The notes beneath the pieces are model-generated. The model made no database searches and was not told where the DNA came from. It worked only from the letters and a program-made list of their open reading frames with translations. A stretch of DNA of 64,000 nucleotides. Source: Cryptomeria japonica (lineage: Eukaryota > Streptophyta > Pinopsida > Cupressales > Cupressaceae). Position numbers and translations under genes: made by a program. Of this stretch, positions 46,496-58,480 are shown in pieces; position 1 is the stretch's first letter, and each line of letters opens with the position of its first letter. The stretch spans positions 338,488,802-338,552,801 of the forward strand of contig NC_081413.1 of NCBI RefSeq assembly GCF_030272615.1, given 5' to 3'.

Positions 46496-46981
46496 ATGAG
46501 AAGGCATTAAGATAAACAAATGAGATTTGTTGAGAAAAGATGATTAGGAGTTAACTAAATTCATGATTGGAGTTGATTGATTAGTTGACTGATTTTATTG
46601 TTTTGTTAAAAGAGTGAATTGGGTTGTTACTTGTGAATTGATGAATCTATTAAAAAAGGTGTTTGTGAGTTGAACTCAAATTGTGTTGCAGTTAAGAGGA
46701 GGACTTGATTAGTTATTTATATAATTAAAAATATTTAAATATGTGCATGATAGAATTAATTAAATAAAATAAAGATTTATTTATTTTAGAGGAATTTGAT
46801 TTTCAAAAAGTGAATAATTAAATCAATTAAAGAATTTATTTTATTATAGAAGACTTAGTTAACCAATTAAACAATTCAAATAATTACTTAACTATAGGTA
46901 AAGTGGAAAAATATTTAATTAATTGAAATGAAAATTACTATAAGTGTTGTAGTACGCATTAGATAATTTTTAGTGTCTACA
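46496..46981 (-). repeat. Gypsy-like LTR, right part, split by copia insertion
   Basis: On the minus strand it starts TGTAGACACTAAAAATTATC, comparable to TGTAGATGCCTAAAACTT of the LTR at 24594-26097, and it is followed by the same kind of AATTAAAT-rich DNA. It would join with 32705-33037 to form an LTR of about 0.82 kb. Confidence 0.4.
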
Positions 46982-47358
46982 CGACCATCTTAGCATTATA
47001 ATCCACACATAAAAATCATGTATAAATCAATTGTACTATAAAATAAACATGCATAATCAAATAGACATCACATTGGAATCTCATAACACACAAATAGATC
47101 ATTGCCAAAATGTATCTCATCATATATCACATATAAAAATATGTCATGATACAAAATCAAGCCCACTTGATATATCATACAAAATGTCAATAAAATATCC
47201 ATCAAAATAGGATTTATGACAAACTACCACCCTCTAATTGTGAAGGTGCATTCTTTTGATTACTTTAAGGTCTTTCCCTTTCCTTTCCTTGACCCAATGG
47301 GGGTGACCATGGTGGCACTAGTCCCAAAGGACCCAAAACACCCTTTGAAATACCATCT
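46982..47358. other. Unassigned DNA between elements
   Basis: AT-rich sequence with several CATCAAA words is followed from 47216 by a more GC-balanced stretch with a 60-codon frame of no recognisable type. The sequence continues at 55240 after removal of copia element 2. Confidence 0.4.
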
Positions 47359-48394
47359 TGTTGGTATTTTGGATATGTTGATATGGTTTTGTCATTGATG
47401 ACAACACCTGTCATCACTTGTCAACACTTATCAGCACTTGGAGATCTTTGGTTATGTTCACTGACAAGTCCGAGACTTATGCACAGTCATCGGTATTTGG
47501 TTCACCGACACATTATATTGTTCATCGGCACTTGGAATGACTTGGAGATAACTTGATTATGTCAAAGACATTATTCGATCACTTGGTTTTGGCGATTTGG
47601 TTATTTGTTTATTCAGGTTTGCATATTTGTTATTACCGGCAAATAGGTCCAGGATATGCACCGGCAGGCATATCTATTCCAGATCAGCACGACATGTTAT
47701 GGAGATGATTTATTATTATTGTAAATGCATTTGAGCTGACATCATGCATCTAATATTGATTTACTTGTAATTGATTTTATTGTAATATCTTTTAGTGAGC
47801 CAACCTATTCAATTGGTCTTAGGTTATGGTATAAATGTAAGATCTCATTTGTGAGATTCATATGCGATTGGAAAAAGAATTGTAATAAGGTATATGCGAA
47901 AAATAAGCAGAGCTATACATGCAAACATCATTTGAATGTTGAAGGAAGGTTTTTGTGAAGGCAATCAGAACTAAATCGGTACTGAATCTAGCATATGAAG
48001 ATGCTATTGTATGCAGTACATTATAATTGGATTTAACCATCCAATTGTAGTCAGTGTGACTCTCATTCTGTGATTGAGAAGTGAGCTCTAGGAAGCTAGC
48101 CTTTCTGCATGTATAAACTCCATATTGTACACACATACTATCTGTAGTAGTATTATTTGATTGTGGGTAAGGCTTCCCACCATGGTTTTCTCCTTACATG
48201 GTTTCCACGTACAAATATTTGTGTTATGTGTTGTGGATGTTATTGTCTTTCTATTTCATGCATTAATCTTTATCGGTATTGCAATTAACTGATAAAACTG
48301 TCTACCGACATTATGCATTAAGTTTTGGTTGAATTTATTAGACAACTGATTCACCACCCCCCCTCGGCCTCTCAGTTGTCTCCAGGACCTAACA
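47359..48394 (+). repeat. Copia element 2, 5' LTR (1,036 bp)
   Basis: Begins TGTTGGTATTTTGG, ends CCTAACA, and is flanked on its left by CATCT. Confidence 0.92.
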
Positions 48395-48395
48395 A

Positions 48396-48409
48396 TTGGC
48401 ATCAGAGCC
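48396..48409 (+). other. PBS, initiator Met tRNA type (one mismatch)
   Basis: TTGGCATCAGAGCC differs from the usual TTGGTATCAGAGC(C) at one base. Confidence 0.88.
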
Positions 48410-48451
48410 TAGTTCTCTTTTTGTAGAAGTTTAACAGCTTGAGGAGATCCA

Positions 48452-51400
48452 ATGTCTTCTAACTATTTCAAGAAGGACGGTCTGAAACTTGATGGAACTA
48501 ACTATGGCATATGGAAGATCAGGGTGGAGACTCTGATGAATACTAAGAGGGGGGGGTGAATTAGTGTACCAAAAAATACTGTACTTAAACACTTAAATAG
48601 TCTAGCAGTAAACTGGTAAAACAGTTTAACAAACAAGCCGGTTAACATACATGCAAACCAAATAGCAAATAAGGCATTCACCCATAGAAGCACTATCACC
48701 ATAACATAAGAGATTTTGATGTGGAAACCCAAATTGGAAAAACCATGGTGAGATGAAACTCACAAGTAACTATCTGCAGAATAGTAACCAGGTCGGTTAA
48801 GGTCATACAATGTTCTTTACCAGAATAGATCTTGTTAGGAATCTCAATCTCTATTAGGAGATAAGTCTGATTAAAGACTACCTTGTGAGAGGATTTTAGC
48901 TCCACAAATGTGAACCACCTTGTTAGAGGATTTACAAAGGCTTTTCTGGGCCTACCCAGTTAAGGGTTTATGACTTGTCAAAGATATGAGTAATCAACAA
49001 GTGAATGATCTATCAAATGGCATAGTTTGCTTGATTAGATCCATTGTAGCTCATAGCTAATGCTCTTTAGCATTACTTTAGTCTTTAGTAAATCCACACT
49101 CTGTTGCAGTACACAGAATTGATCTTCTTAGTTAAGATCATACATATAAGAGCTTCAACAACCACAAAAACCTAACATCTACACTCATACATACACATAC
49201 AAAACCCTGGACATGATGTCCTTAAAAGGAATCTGATTTCATGTCGGTCCAATAGGATTACATTGCAAGTTCCTAGGTTCATTGTATCTAGACACATTTG
49301 GTAACACGACACAAAATCACCGTCAAAGTGTCGGTGGATGGTCACTCATCACAAAAATATACTGGTTGGTAACTCATTACAGAGTATTACCAATTTATAC
49401 AACTTTTCCGGTTACCGCTTGGTAACGCAGAGTAATACCGGTTCAAATAGATTTCTGGTTGACAAAAATTGAAGACTGGGAAAAAGCTAACTATCGCTTC
49501 TGGCTCCTTTTCTCTGCTCCGCTTGAGATCCTTAATCCCCTTGATCTCTCTATGCCGCTTGGGTATTTATACCGCTTGAGATCAGTAAACACTTTCTGCA
49601 TAACATCAATAGTCTAAAGACTACAAGATGATACCAATTTGGAACAATTACCGATTGAGCATAATTCATACATTCACAAAGTGATCTCATAGCAAGTGTG
49701 TGTCCATCAATGACAATCACAACATAATCATCAAAATGCCAACATACACATTTGAATTGTATTGGAAAGGACATATGGTATGTTACAAAGAATGGCTATA
49801 CTATTCCTACTCAAGGCCAACCTAATCCACTAACCTTGGCTAAAGATGAGGAAAATGATTGCAAAGCAAGAGAAGCACTTTTGAGCACATTGTCAGATCA
49901 GTAAGTCATGGGATTATCAAATAGAGCTACTGCTAAAGCTATTTGGGACAAACTGGAAACATTGAATGAAGGAGACTCCACAGTCAAAATTGCAAAACTT
50001 GAATGCTTCCGAGTCAGGTATGAAAGTCTGAAAATGGAAGAAGAAGAAAAAATTTCTGCTTTTATGGAAAGAGTAAATGAAATTGTTTTGGGTATACAAT
50101 GTTGTGGAGGAACCTTAAGTGAAGATGAGATTGCTTTTAAAGTTTTAAGAGCTTTGCCACCGGCATATAAAATGAAAGTTACTACTATAAATGAACTGAG
50201 AACAATGCCTAATGCATCAGTAACTAGAGACACTTTGGTTGGAAAACTTTCATCTTTTGAACTTGAGGAATTTGGTCTTGTTACTACTATCAAGAAAGAT
50301 CTAGCTTTCAAGGCATCATCATCATCTATGGCATCATCATCATTTGCAACATCATCATCATCATCTGATTGGAAAGCCTTCTATGCAAGAGAACTTGAAG
50401 AAAGCAAGAGAGAAAATGAAGAACTTGAAGCACTATTTGCAAGGAAAATGCCTAAAGGTCCAATTGGAAGTAAGTATGAAGGTAAAGCACCCTTTAAATG
50501 TTTAAACTATAATAAGATTGGTCATATGGCTTCTAGATGTCCTGATAGACATGCAAGATTAAGAGAAGAAGCTAAAAGAACATATAAGCCTAACCTTGAT
50601 TATCAGAAATACAAGTTTAAGAAGAATAGAGACAAATCTTGTTATTATGCTGGTGAAGGAGTTACTAATGATTCTGATGAGGATCCGACAGACAATGGAT
50701 GGGCTTTTGTTGCTATGACAGAAGATCAACTGACACCTACTATTCAACCGGTAGAGCAGGCCCTAGCAGCTAAAGTTGAAGATAAGGATGAATGGATTAT
50801 TGACTTAGGATGTTCACATCACATTACTAGTGATAAGAATAAATTCTTAACCTTTCAGGATTACAGTGGAGGCCTAGTAATATTTGGAGATGATAAAGCA
50901 TGTTTGATAAAAGGAAAAGGAACTATATCTTTTGATGGTAAGCACAATACTGATAATGTTTACTATGTTGAAGGTTTGAAGCATAATCTTTTGAGTGTTG
51001 GTCAATTAGTTGAGAAAGGATTTCAGTTACAATTCAAGAATGGTAAATGCAAAATCTTAAACAGAACTGGTTTGGAAATTGCCACCGGTAATCAGACTAG
51101 AGGTAATATCTTTCATTTGAACAACAATGAGAAAGCATGTTTGATTGCACATATTGATGAAAGTTGGTTATGGCATAAGACACTTTGTCATTGAAATTTT
51201 GATTGCATTGTGAAAATCAGTACTACTAAGATAGTAAGAGATTTACCCAAGATTGTCAAACCTCACAATCTGGTATGTAAGGAATGTCAATCTGGAAAGC
51301 AAGTTAGAGCAACTTTCAAAAGTATTCCAGAGAAGTCTAACAATGTTCTTGATTTAATTCATACTAATTTATGTGGTCCAGCAAGAACTAGAAGTATACA

Positions 51401-53832
51401 AGGAGATAGGCATTTTATGCTAATCATTGATGACTATTCTAGAATGTGTTGGGTTACTTTTCTTAAGGAAAAATCTGAAGCATTTGGGAAATTCAAACTA
51501 TTCAAGGTGATGGTAGAAAATGAAACCGGCAATAAAATCAAATGTTTGAGATCAGATCAAGGAGGTGAATTCACATCTAAGGAATTTAATACATTCTATG
51601 AAGTGAATGGGATCAAAAGACAATTATCAGCACCCTAGGCACCCCAACAGAATGGAGTTGTGGAAAGGAAAAACAAAACTATCTTGGATGCAGCCATAAG
51701 TATGATATCAGAAGCAAATCTACCTCATATATACTAGAGAGAAGTGGTCAATACAACAACTTATACATTCAACAGAGTTCACATTAGAGGTGAAACCGGT
51801 AAGACCCCTCATGAACTATGGTTTGGTAATACTCCTACTCTTAAATATTTTAGAATATTTGGAAGTAAATGCTATATTATAAGAGATGAGTATATTGGAA
51901 AATTTGATCCTAGAAGTGATGAAGGTATATTTCTTGGTTATTCATCTAAGATCAAGGCATATAGATGTTTTAACAAGAGATTGCAGAAAATTGTTGAGAG
52001 TGCAAATGTGAAGATTGATGAACAGTTTAGAGGAAATTCAAGGTACATAGACTCTGAACCAGCAATAGAGATAATCACAAATGAACCTACAGTGAATACA
52101 CCGATACTGAATGGTGATCCAGTTACACCAACATCATCTGGAGATTCAACAGTCACTGAAGAACAACAGCAAGTAAAAACACCCCGGTATGTAAGATTGA
52201 ATCATTCTTAAGATCAGATAATTCGAAACAAATTTCAAGGAGTTATGACTAGAGGAAGATTGGAAAATGAAGAGGTATGTCTTATTTCTCAAATTGAACC
52301 TACATCAATTAATGAGGCATGTGAAGATAAACATTGGATTAAAGCTATGGAAGATGAATTGGAGCAAATTGAAAGGAATAACACTTGGTCATTAGTTCCA
52401 CGACCTAAAGACAAAAATGTGATTGGAACTAAATGGGTTTTCAGAAATAAACTTAATGGAGATGGAAAGGTAATAAAAAACAAAGCAAGATTAGTGTGTA
52501 AGGGATATTCACAGAAAGAAGGAATTGATTACAATGAAACCTTTGCACCAGTAGCTAGAATTGAGGCAGTCAGACTTTTATTGGCTTTTGCAGTACACAA
52601 GAACTATAAAGTATATCAAATGGATGTTAAATGTGCATTTATGAATGGAGATCTTGAAGAAGAAGTTTATATTGAACAACCTGGTGGATTTTCTTTCACA
52701 GATAACAAAGACATGGTTTACAGGTTAAGGAAAGCTTTATATGGTCTAAAACAAGCTCCTGGAGTTTGGTATGCTAGATTGGACAAATATCTTTTGAAGC
52801 TTGGATACACTAAAGGTAATGATGACAACAATCTATACTACAAAGTGACTAATGATGACATCTTGGTTATTGAAGTTTTTGTTGATGATATTATCTTTGG
52901 AGGAGAAGATGGTTTGTGTGAAGACTTTTCTAATAAAATTCAGCAAGAAATTTGAAATGTTTATGATTGGAGAGATAAAATTCTTTTTAGGATTGTAGAT
53001 TTCACAAATTGATAAAGGTATATTCTTATGTCAATCTAAGTACTTGAAGGAATTACTAAAGAAATTTGGCATAGAAAATTGTAAATCGGTAAGCACACCT
53101 ATGACTACAACTGATAAATTATCTTTGAAGGATGAATCAACACTTGTCAATCCGACTAGATACAAGTCTATGATTGGAGGTTTACTGTATTTGACACAAA
53201 CAAGACCTGATATTATGAATGCAGTATGTATTGTTTCCAGATTTTAAATTAATCCTAAAGAAAATCATGAATTAGCAGTGAAAAGGATTTTCCGGTACCT
53301 ACAAGGCACTACAAATCTTGGTTTATGGTATCCTAGAGATGAAAATTTTGACTTATGTGCATACACAGATGCTAATTAGGTAGGAGATGTGGATGACAGA
53401 AAAAGCACCACCGGCAATGCATTTTTTCTTGGCACTAGACTAATTTCATGGTTGAGAAAGAAACAAAGTTGTACAAGTCTATCAACAGTAGAATCAGAAT
53501 ATGTTGCAGCAACAACTAACTATATATAGGTATTATGGATCAAACAAATGTTGAAGGACATAAAGGTAAAATGCAAGGAACCTATAACTATTTGCTGTGA
53601 TAATATGGTAGAAATTGATATATCAAAGAACCCGATATTTCACTCTAAGACTAAACATGTTTCTATCAAATTCAATTTTCTAAAAGAGAATGTTGAAGCA
53701 AAAGAAATGAAATTGGTTTATGTGAATACTAAAGAGCAGATTGCAGATATTTTTACAAAGCCTTTGCCTAAGGAGACTTTTGAATATCTCAGAGAGCAAC
53801 TTGGAGTCCTACTCCCACCAGTAGAGACTTAG
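48452..53832 (+). pseudogene. Copia element 2 gag-pol (broken, interrupted by solo LTR)
   Basis: It starts at ATG 48452, is split at 48533 by a solo LTR, and resumes at 49745. The largest open part is 428 codons (49908-51194): UBN2-type gag, a knuckle with Cys-to-Tyr (CLNYNKIGHMASRC) and protease with D-L-G (IIDLGCSHH, Leu codon 50805-50807). Next come integrase (51140-52190; CKECQ zinc half intact, first catalytic Asp is Asn at 51365-51367, RSDQGGEF and NGVVERKN intact), reverse transcriptase (52245-53230; FVDDIIFG) and RNase H (to 53832). Stops include CAA-to-TAA before VMGLSN, CAG-to-TAG in AP*APQQ, TGG-to-TAG in IY*RE, CAG-to-TAG in GL*ISQ, TAA at 53245-53247, DAN*VGD, and TAG at 53527-53529. 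Confidence 0.88.
48534..49744 (-). mobile_element. Solo copia LTR inserted in gag of element 2 (1,211 bp)
   Basis: The plus strand begins TGATGAATACTAAG with a GGGGGGGTGAATTAG block and ends ATGCCAACA; reading minus it begins TGTTGGCAT, like the nested element's LTR. The flanks are GACTC and TACAC. The uninterrupted gag would read GACAC, so each flank has one change from a common 5-bp duplication. There is no internal region, so it is a recombination-derived solo LTR. Confidence 0.75.
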
Positions 53833-54190
53833 ATAGTTGATGTTTGTCATCAACCGACAAAATTAATAGAGAAATCTTTTATTCCAACTTTGATGAGGAG
53901 AGATACTTCTCAGGGGGCGTAGTTGGTATAATAAGTTGGTATTTTGTATTTGAAACTGGTTTTTGTAATGCTTTGGCATTTGATGTCAAAGGGGGAGAGA
54001 TATTATTGAAAAACACATTATCGCTTGGGGGAGAGATTGTTGAAGAGATTAATTACTCTCTGTATCTGTATCTTCATTTCCCGTTAATGATTTCTTTGGG
54101 AGATTTTTGGTTTTTGGTTTTTGGCATTTCTGTTTTGGCACTTTGATGGTTTTTCCATCTTGTGTTGCCATCAATGCCAAAGGGGGAGAT
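53833..54190 (+). other. 3' untranslated region with repeated polypurine motifs
   Basis: Motifs lie near 53911 (CAGGGGGCGTAG), 53986 (AAAGGGGGAGAGAT), 54026 (TTGGGGGAGAGATTG) and 54179-54190 (AAAGGGGGAGAT, abutting the LTR). A 100-codon frame here has no recognisable domain. Confidence 0.75.
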
Positions 54191-55239
54191 TGTTGGTATT
54201 TTGGATATGTTGATATGGTTTTGTCATTGATGTCAACACCTGTCATCACTTGTCAACACTTATCAGCGCTTGGATATCTTTGGTTATGTTCACCGGCAAG
54301 TCAGAGACTTATGCACAGTCACCGGTATTTGGTTCACTGGCACATTATATTATTCACCAACACTTGGAATGACTTGGAGACTACTTGGTTATGTCGAAGA
54401 CATTATTCAATCACTTGGTTTTGGCGATTTGGTTATTTGTTTATTCAGGTTTGCATATTTGCTGTTACCAGCAAATAGGTCCAGGATATGCACCGGCAGG
54501 CATATGTATTCCAGATCAGCACGACACGTTATGGAGATGATTTATTATTATTGTAAATGCATTTGAGCCGATATCATGCATCGAATATTGATTTACTTGT
54601 AATTGATTTTATTGTAATATCTTTTAGTGAGCCGACCTATTCAATTGGTCTTAGGTTATGGTATAAATGTAAGATCTCATTTGTGAGATTCATATGCGAT
54701 TGGAAAAAGAATTGTAATAAGGTATATGCGAAAATAAGCAGAGCTATACATGTAGACATCATTTGAAGGTTGAAGGAAGGTTTCTGTGAAGGCAATCAGA
54801 ACTAAACCGATACTAAATCCAGCATATGAAGATGCTATTTTATGCAGTACATTATCATTGGATTTAACCGTCCAATTGTAGTCAGTGTGACTCTCATTTT
54901 GTGATTGAGAAGTGAGCTCTAGGCAGCTGGCCTTTCTACATGTGTAGACTCCATATTGTACGTATTATCATTTGATTATGGGTAAGGCTTCCCACCATGG
55001 TTTTTCCTCTTATAGGGTTTCCACGTACAAATATTTGTGTTATGTGTTGTGGATGTTATTGTCTTTCTATTCCATGCATTAATCTTTACCGGTACTGCAA
55101 TTAACTGATAAAATTATCTACCGGCATAAAGTTTGGTTTACTGACATTAAGCATTAAGTTTTGGTTAAGTTAATTTTTGTTGAATTTATTAGACAATTGA
55201 TTACCCCCCCCCCCTCTTAGTTGTCTCCGAGACCTAACA
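54191..55239 (+). repeat. Copia element 2, 3' LTR (1,049 bp)
   Basis: Begins TGTTGGTATTTTGG, ends CCTAACA, and is followed by CATCT. A run of ten or more C at 55204-55214 shows the variable C tract of this LTR family. Confidence 0.92.
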
Positions 55240-55244
55240 CATCT

Positions 55245-56286
55245 AACATGTGTGATGAGATTGACCAAATTGACTGCATGTATAATTAGGTTCTCTCTAA
55301 TTTGGATGCACCACACTCTCATATAGCTAACTATAATACAAAACCTCACATCCAGTATGAAACAACTACAATCCCATCTTAGTTTTAGGTCCCTGTAATG
55401 TGTATTGATATCTAATAAATTTACTATGTATCCCTCTGTGTCTACATGATAAATTTTAAGGCATCTCTCTTAATTTCCAGCTTCCCAACTAGTGTCTATA
55501 GGGCAATAATCTATGTTTGTTGGGTATCATGTATCATGCACTACCCGCATTTGTTTCCTCTACCTATGAGACTCATCATGCTATTTCTAGTTGCACCTAT
55601 AGATCCTCCACATTATACCCTCCTCACTCTCTACTTATCTCCTCCATCATTTCCACATATATCATGGCCTCCCATAGGCTAATCCTACTAGCCTTTATCC
55701 TCTCCTTTTGACTAATATTTCTCATCCATAGGTTGATCATGCATTTCTTATGCTCTATTCTCAACATCAACCAAATGCACAATAGGAATCTTCTTGACCT
55801 TGCCATCCTCATCCTCTACAATCACATCCCTAATAACAACACCTTGAGCCCTTTGTTTATCTTATCTCACAATCCCATTCCCCCTACCATATCTACCACC
55901 CCATCCACCTCCTATAGGGATTGTCACCAAGATCTAATAATTGAACTAGCATATGAGCCTCAAACCATGCCTAATCACAACCATAACATCATAACCCATA
56001 ACATGTCTCTATAGATCTCACAACACTAGAATCAAACCCTCAAATTTAGCCAAAAAAAAATTTGGGTCAATAATTGACCCCCATGTTGGCCTCTCTTAAT
56101 GTGTTTGCACAATCATGGCTATGGCTTGTGGGACACCCTGAATATATCCAAACTACCTTTGAACATATGTCAACATGTATCACTCAATGATATGTGTGTG
56201 TGTGTAATTCACCTTATAAAAAATTGAGGTGATCAACAATAGGTCGATGGACTGTATCCTCTAGCCTATCCTCATAATCTAACTAG
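55245..56286. other. Unassigned DNA, no convincing gene
   Basis: This contains a plus-strand frame of 93 codons (55733-56014) and minus-strand fragments, none with a recognisable domain. The sequence is fairly rich in C plus T on the plus strand and may be a very old element interior. Confidence 0.3.
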
Positions 56287-57343
56287 TGTAGTGTCTCTAC
56301 TTGACTTGACTTTTATTTCATGCATGATAGACTTATCTAGATTCTTTATGATGTTTTGGATTATTATTGTATATGTGCCTTAGTTACTCACTCTGATGCT
56401 AGACATTATTTGGAAAAATGTTAATTTGATGAATTATATGGATGATGATGATATCATTATTGATCATGTGATTTGATGGATATATATGTGTTTGATGGAT
56501 CATATATGCTTGATGGATTATTGATAGTTTACATCGATCATGGATTTGATGCTATTATGATTATACTAACCCTAGTTCATGATTACATATGATGAGTTGA
56601 TTATGAAAATGTTTGATCATTGTATGATTGTCTTCATGAGAGGGACGATGTCACATCACTCATTGTGAGCGGGATGTGTCGTTGCAATTCCCTATCACTT
56701 TCCTGTTATGATATATATGCATATGTTATATCATTTCTTTGTGGTTGTAGGATTTGCAGATACCAAACACTGACTCCACCTAGCTCCATAGGTCTGAGCA
56801 TGTCTTTAAATCCCAATGGCATGTGGTTCGGAGATGGCATGAGTTTCCCTTCACATAATCTAGGTCTAATTTGTTTGCTTTGAGTCATCAACATCTCAGC
56901 GTAAATCGCCATGTCAGTTAGTGAGTTGTGGCTTTGTGAGTGTGCTAGTTATTGTTGATTTATTTGATGTATTTATGTGTTATTTTATAGTTAATAATGT
57001 TTAATTTAGTTTATTGGATTATTAGCCTTTTGAGTATTTAATTTTTTGATATTTAATATTTATTTATTTAATGTTGATTTAAGATTTATTTAATATTTAT
57101 TGTTTAATTTATATTTGTGGCTTAATTATTTATTGTTTATTAATGCCTTTTAGCTTTAATGTTGATTAATATTTATTAGAGGTTATTTAATCTTAGCCTA
57201 TAATATTTGTATAATTTAATTATTATTTATGTGGGGGTAATAAAGTATGTTATGTTATATCTCTTTTTACATCCCACTTGTATTTATAATATGTTTTAAT
57301 ATTTCCCTTACCCACCCTCTATTCTCATTGGTTAATTTTGAGG

Positions 57344-57352
57344 TTAGGGTTT
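57344..57352 (-). promoter_or_regulatory. Telo-box-like motif
   Basis: TTAGGGTTT on the plus strand is the reverse of AAACCCTAA, with a second CTAGGGTTTTGG 20 bp downstream. Telo-boxes occur in plant promoters of growth-related genes; here it may be chance. Confidence 0.3.
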
Positions 57353-58254
57353 TGGCTTGGAGGCTAGGGTTTTGGTTTGGTTTTTATTTTTATTCGGCAG
57401 CCTCAGCTTGTTTTCGAGTTACCAACCTCGAATCTTTTTTGTAGATTTTGATTTTGTTGAGCTTGGATTTTGCTTGGGAGCTTGTTGGATTTCTTGTGGG
57501 CGCGTCATCGGATTATTATTGCATTTATTTCTATTTGTAGGTTGGAGGATTTTTCCTTTTGTATTTTAAATTCTCATTTTCGATGTATTCTCCGTGTCTG
57601 CAAAAATGGTTGTATGTGGGTATTTTTGGGAGAAATAATATTTGTATTGTTTAAACTATAGTTATGGACGAATATTTATTTGCATAGATTATGTTATAAG
57701 GTTAAACTTTAGGAATGGAAAAAATAATTTATTTTCACTGGTTGGGAGTATTGCCTTGAACACACGACACTGCGTAGTTCCTTGTTTGTGAAATCCCTGT
57801 ATTTGGCTTCCTTTTATTGTTTGGATTAGTATATTTATGGAGAGCCTTGTTGTGTTTAATAGTTTTTGGGTTTATTTGTGAGTCTAGTTGTCCCTGTGAG
57901 TTTTCCTAGATAGACATTGTCATGAAGGGAGAGTTGCAGAGATATACTCTTGGTTCTTTTTTTATAGCTAATTATATTTAGTTCTTTTTCTTCCATGAGT
58001 GCTATATTGAAAAGAGAATGTGTTATAGATTGGGAATGAGCTTGTTGTGAAGTGTATTCTATGATAGTTGAGTCGGGAACTCTTATGTTTGAATTGCAAT
58101 TTATCCTTCATGTATTTATGGATTTGCAATCCATTTGTTGCTCTTGTTTGGTCTTGCCTGGGCATCACTTATCCTTTTGGTTTCGAGACTTAAGTATTTT
58201 TACTTGATTTTTATATTGGATTCATATTTTTGGCTTTTTCTGTCAATTTTGTGT

Positions 58255-58480
58255 TTTAAGTCATATGCGTCATTTATTTAGTCATATGCGCTAAACATTT
58301 GTTCAAATGTGCTACTTAATTAGTCATATGCGCTAATCTGTTAAGTGTATGTACCAAAACATAGAGTAAATGCAACAATTAAGGTATCAAATGTGCTTAA
58401 TAAATTATCACATGTGCTTCAGGGTTGGTCAAATGCTCCAGTTCGTTGATCAAATGTGCTAATCTGGCTTATTTGAGTAT
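58255..58480. repeat. Degenerate ~20-nt repeat array (AAATGCGCTAA type)
   Basis: About ten motifs such as CATATGCGCTAA, AAATGTGCTA and AAATGCTCCA occur at ~20-nt spacing, in the same plus-strand orientation as the arrays at 1550 and 24245. Confidence 0.7.

Larger units (their letters stand above)
47359..55239 (+). mobile_element. SIRE-like copia element 2 (7.9 kb, with solo LTR inside)
   Basis: LTRs are 47359-48394 and 54191-55239, flanked by a perfect 5-bp target duplication CATCT (47354-47358 and 55240-55244). A PBS at 48396, gag-pol 48452-53832 and repeated polypurine motifs before the 3' LTR are present. It is the same family as the element at 33038 but a distinct insertion. LTRs are about 92% identical by eye, so it is old. 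Confidence 0.93.

Noticed and set aside
49917-50311. Minus-strand frames of 60 and 137 codons
   Set aside because: Antisense to the copia gag.
55733-56014. 93-codon frame considered as a gag fragment
   Set aside because: No gag signature could be found on either strand.
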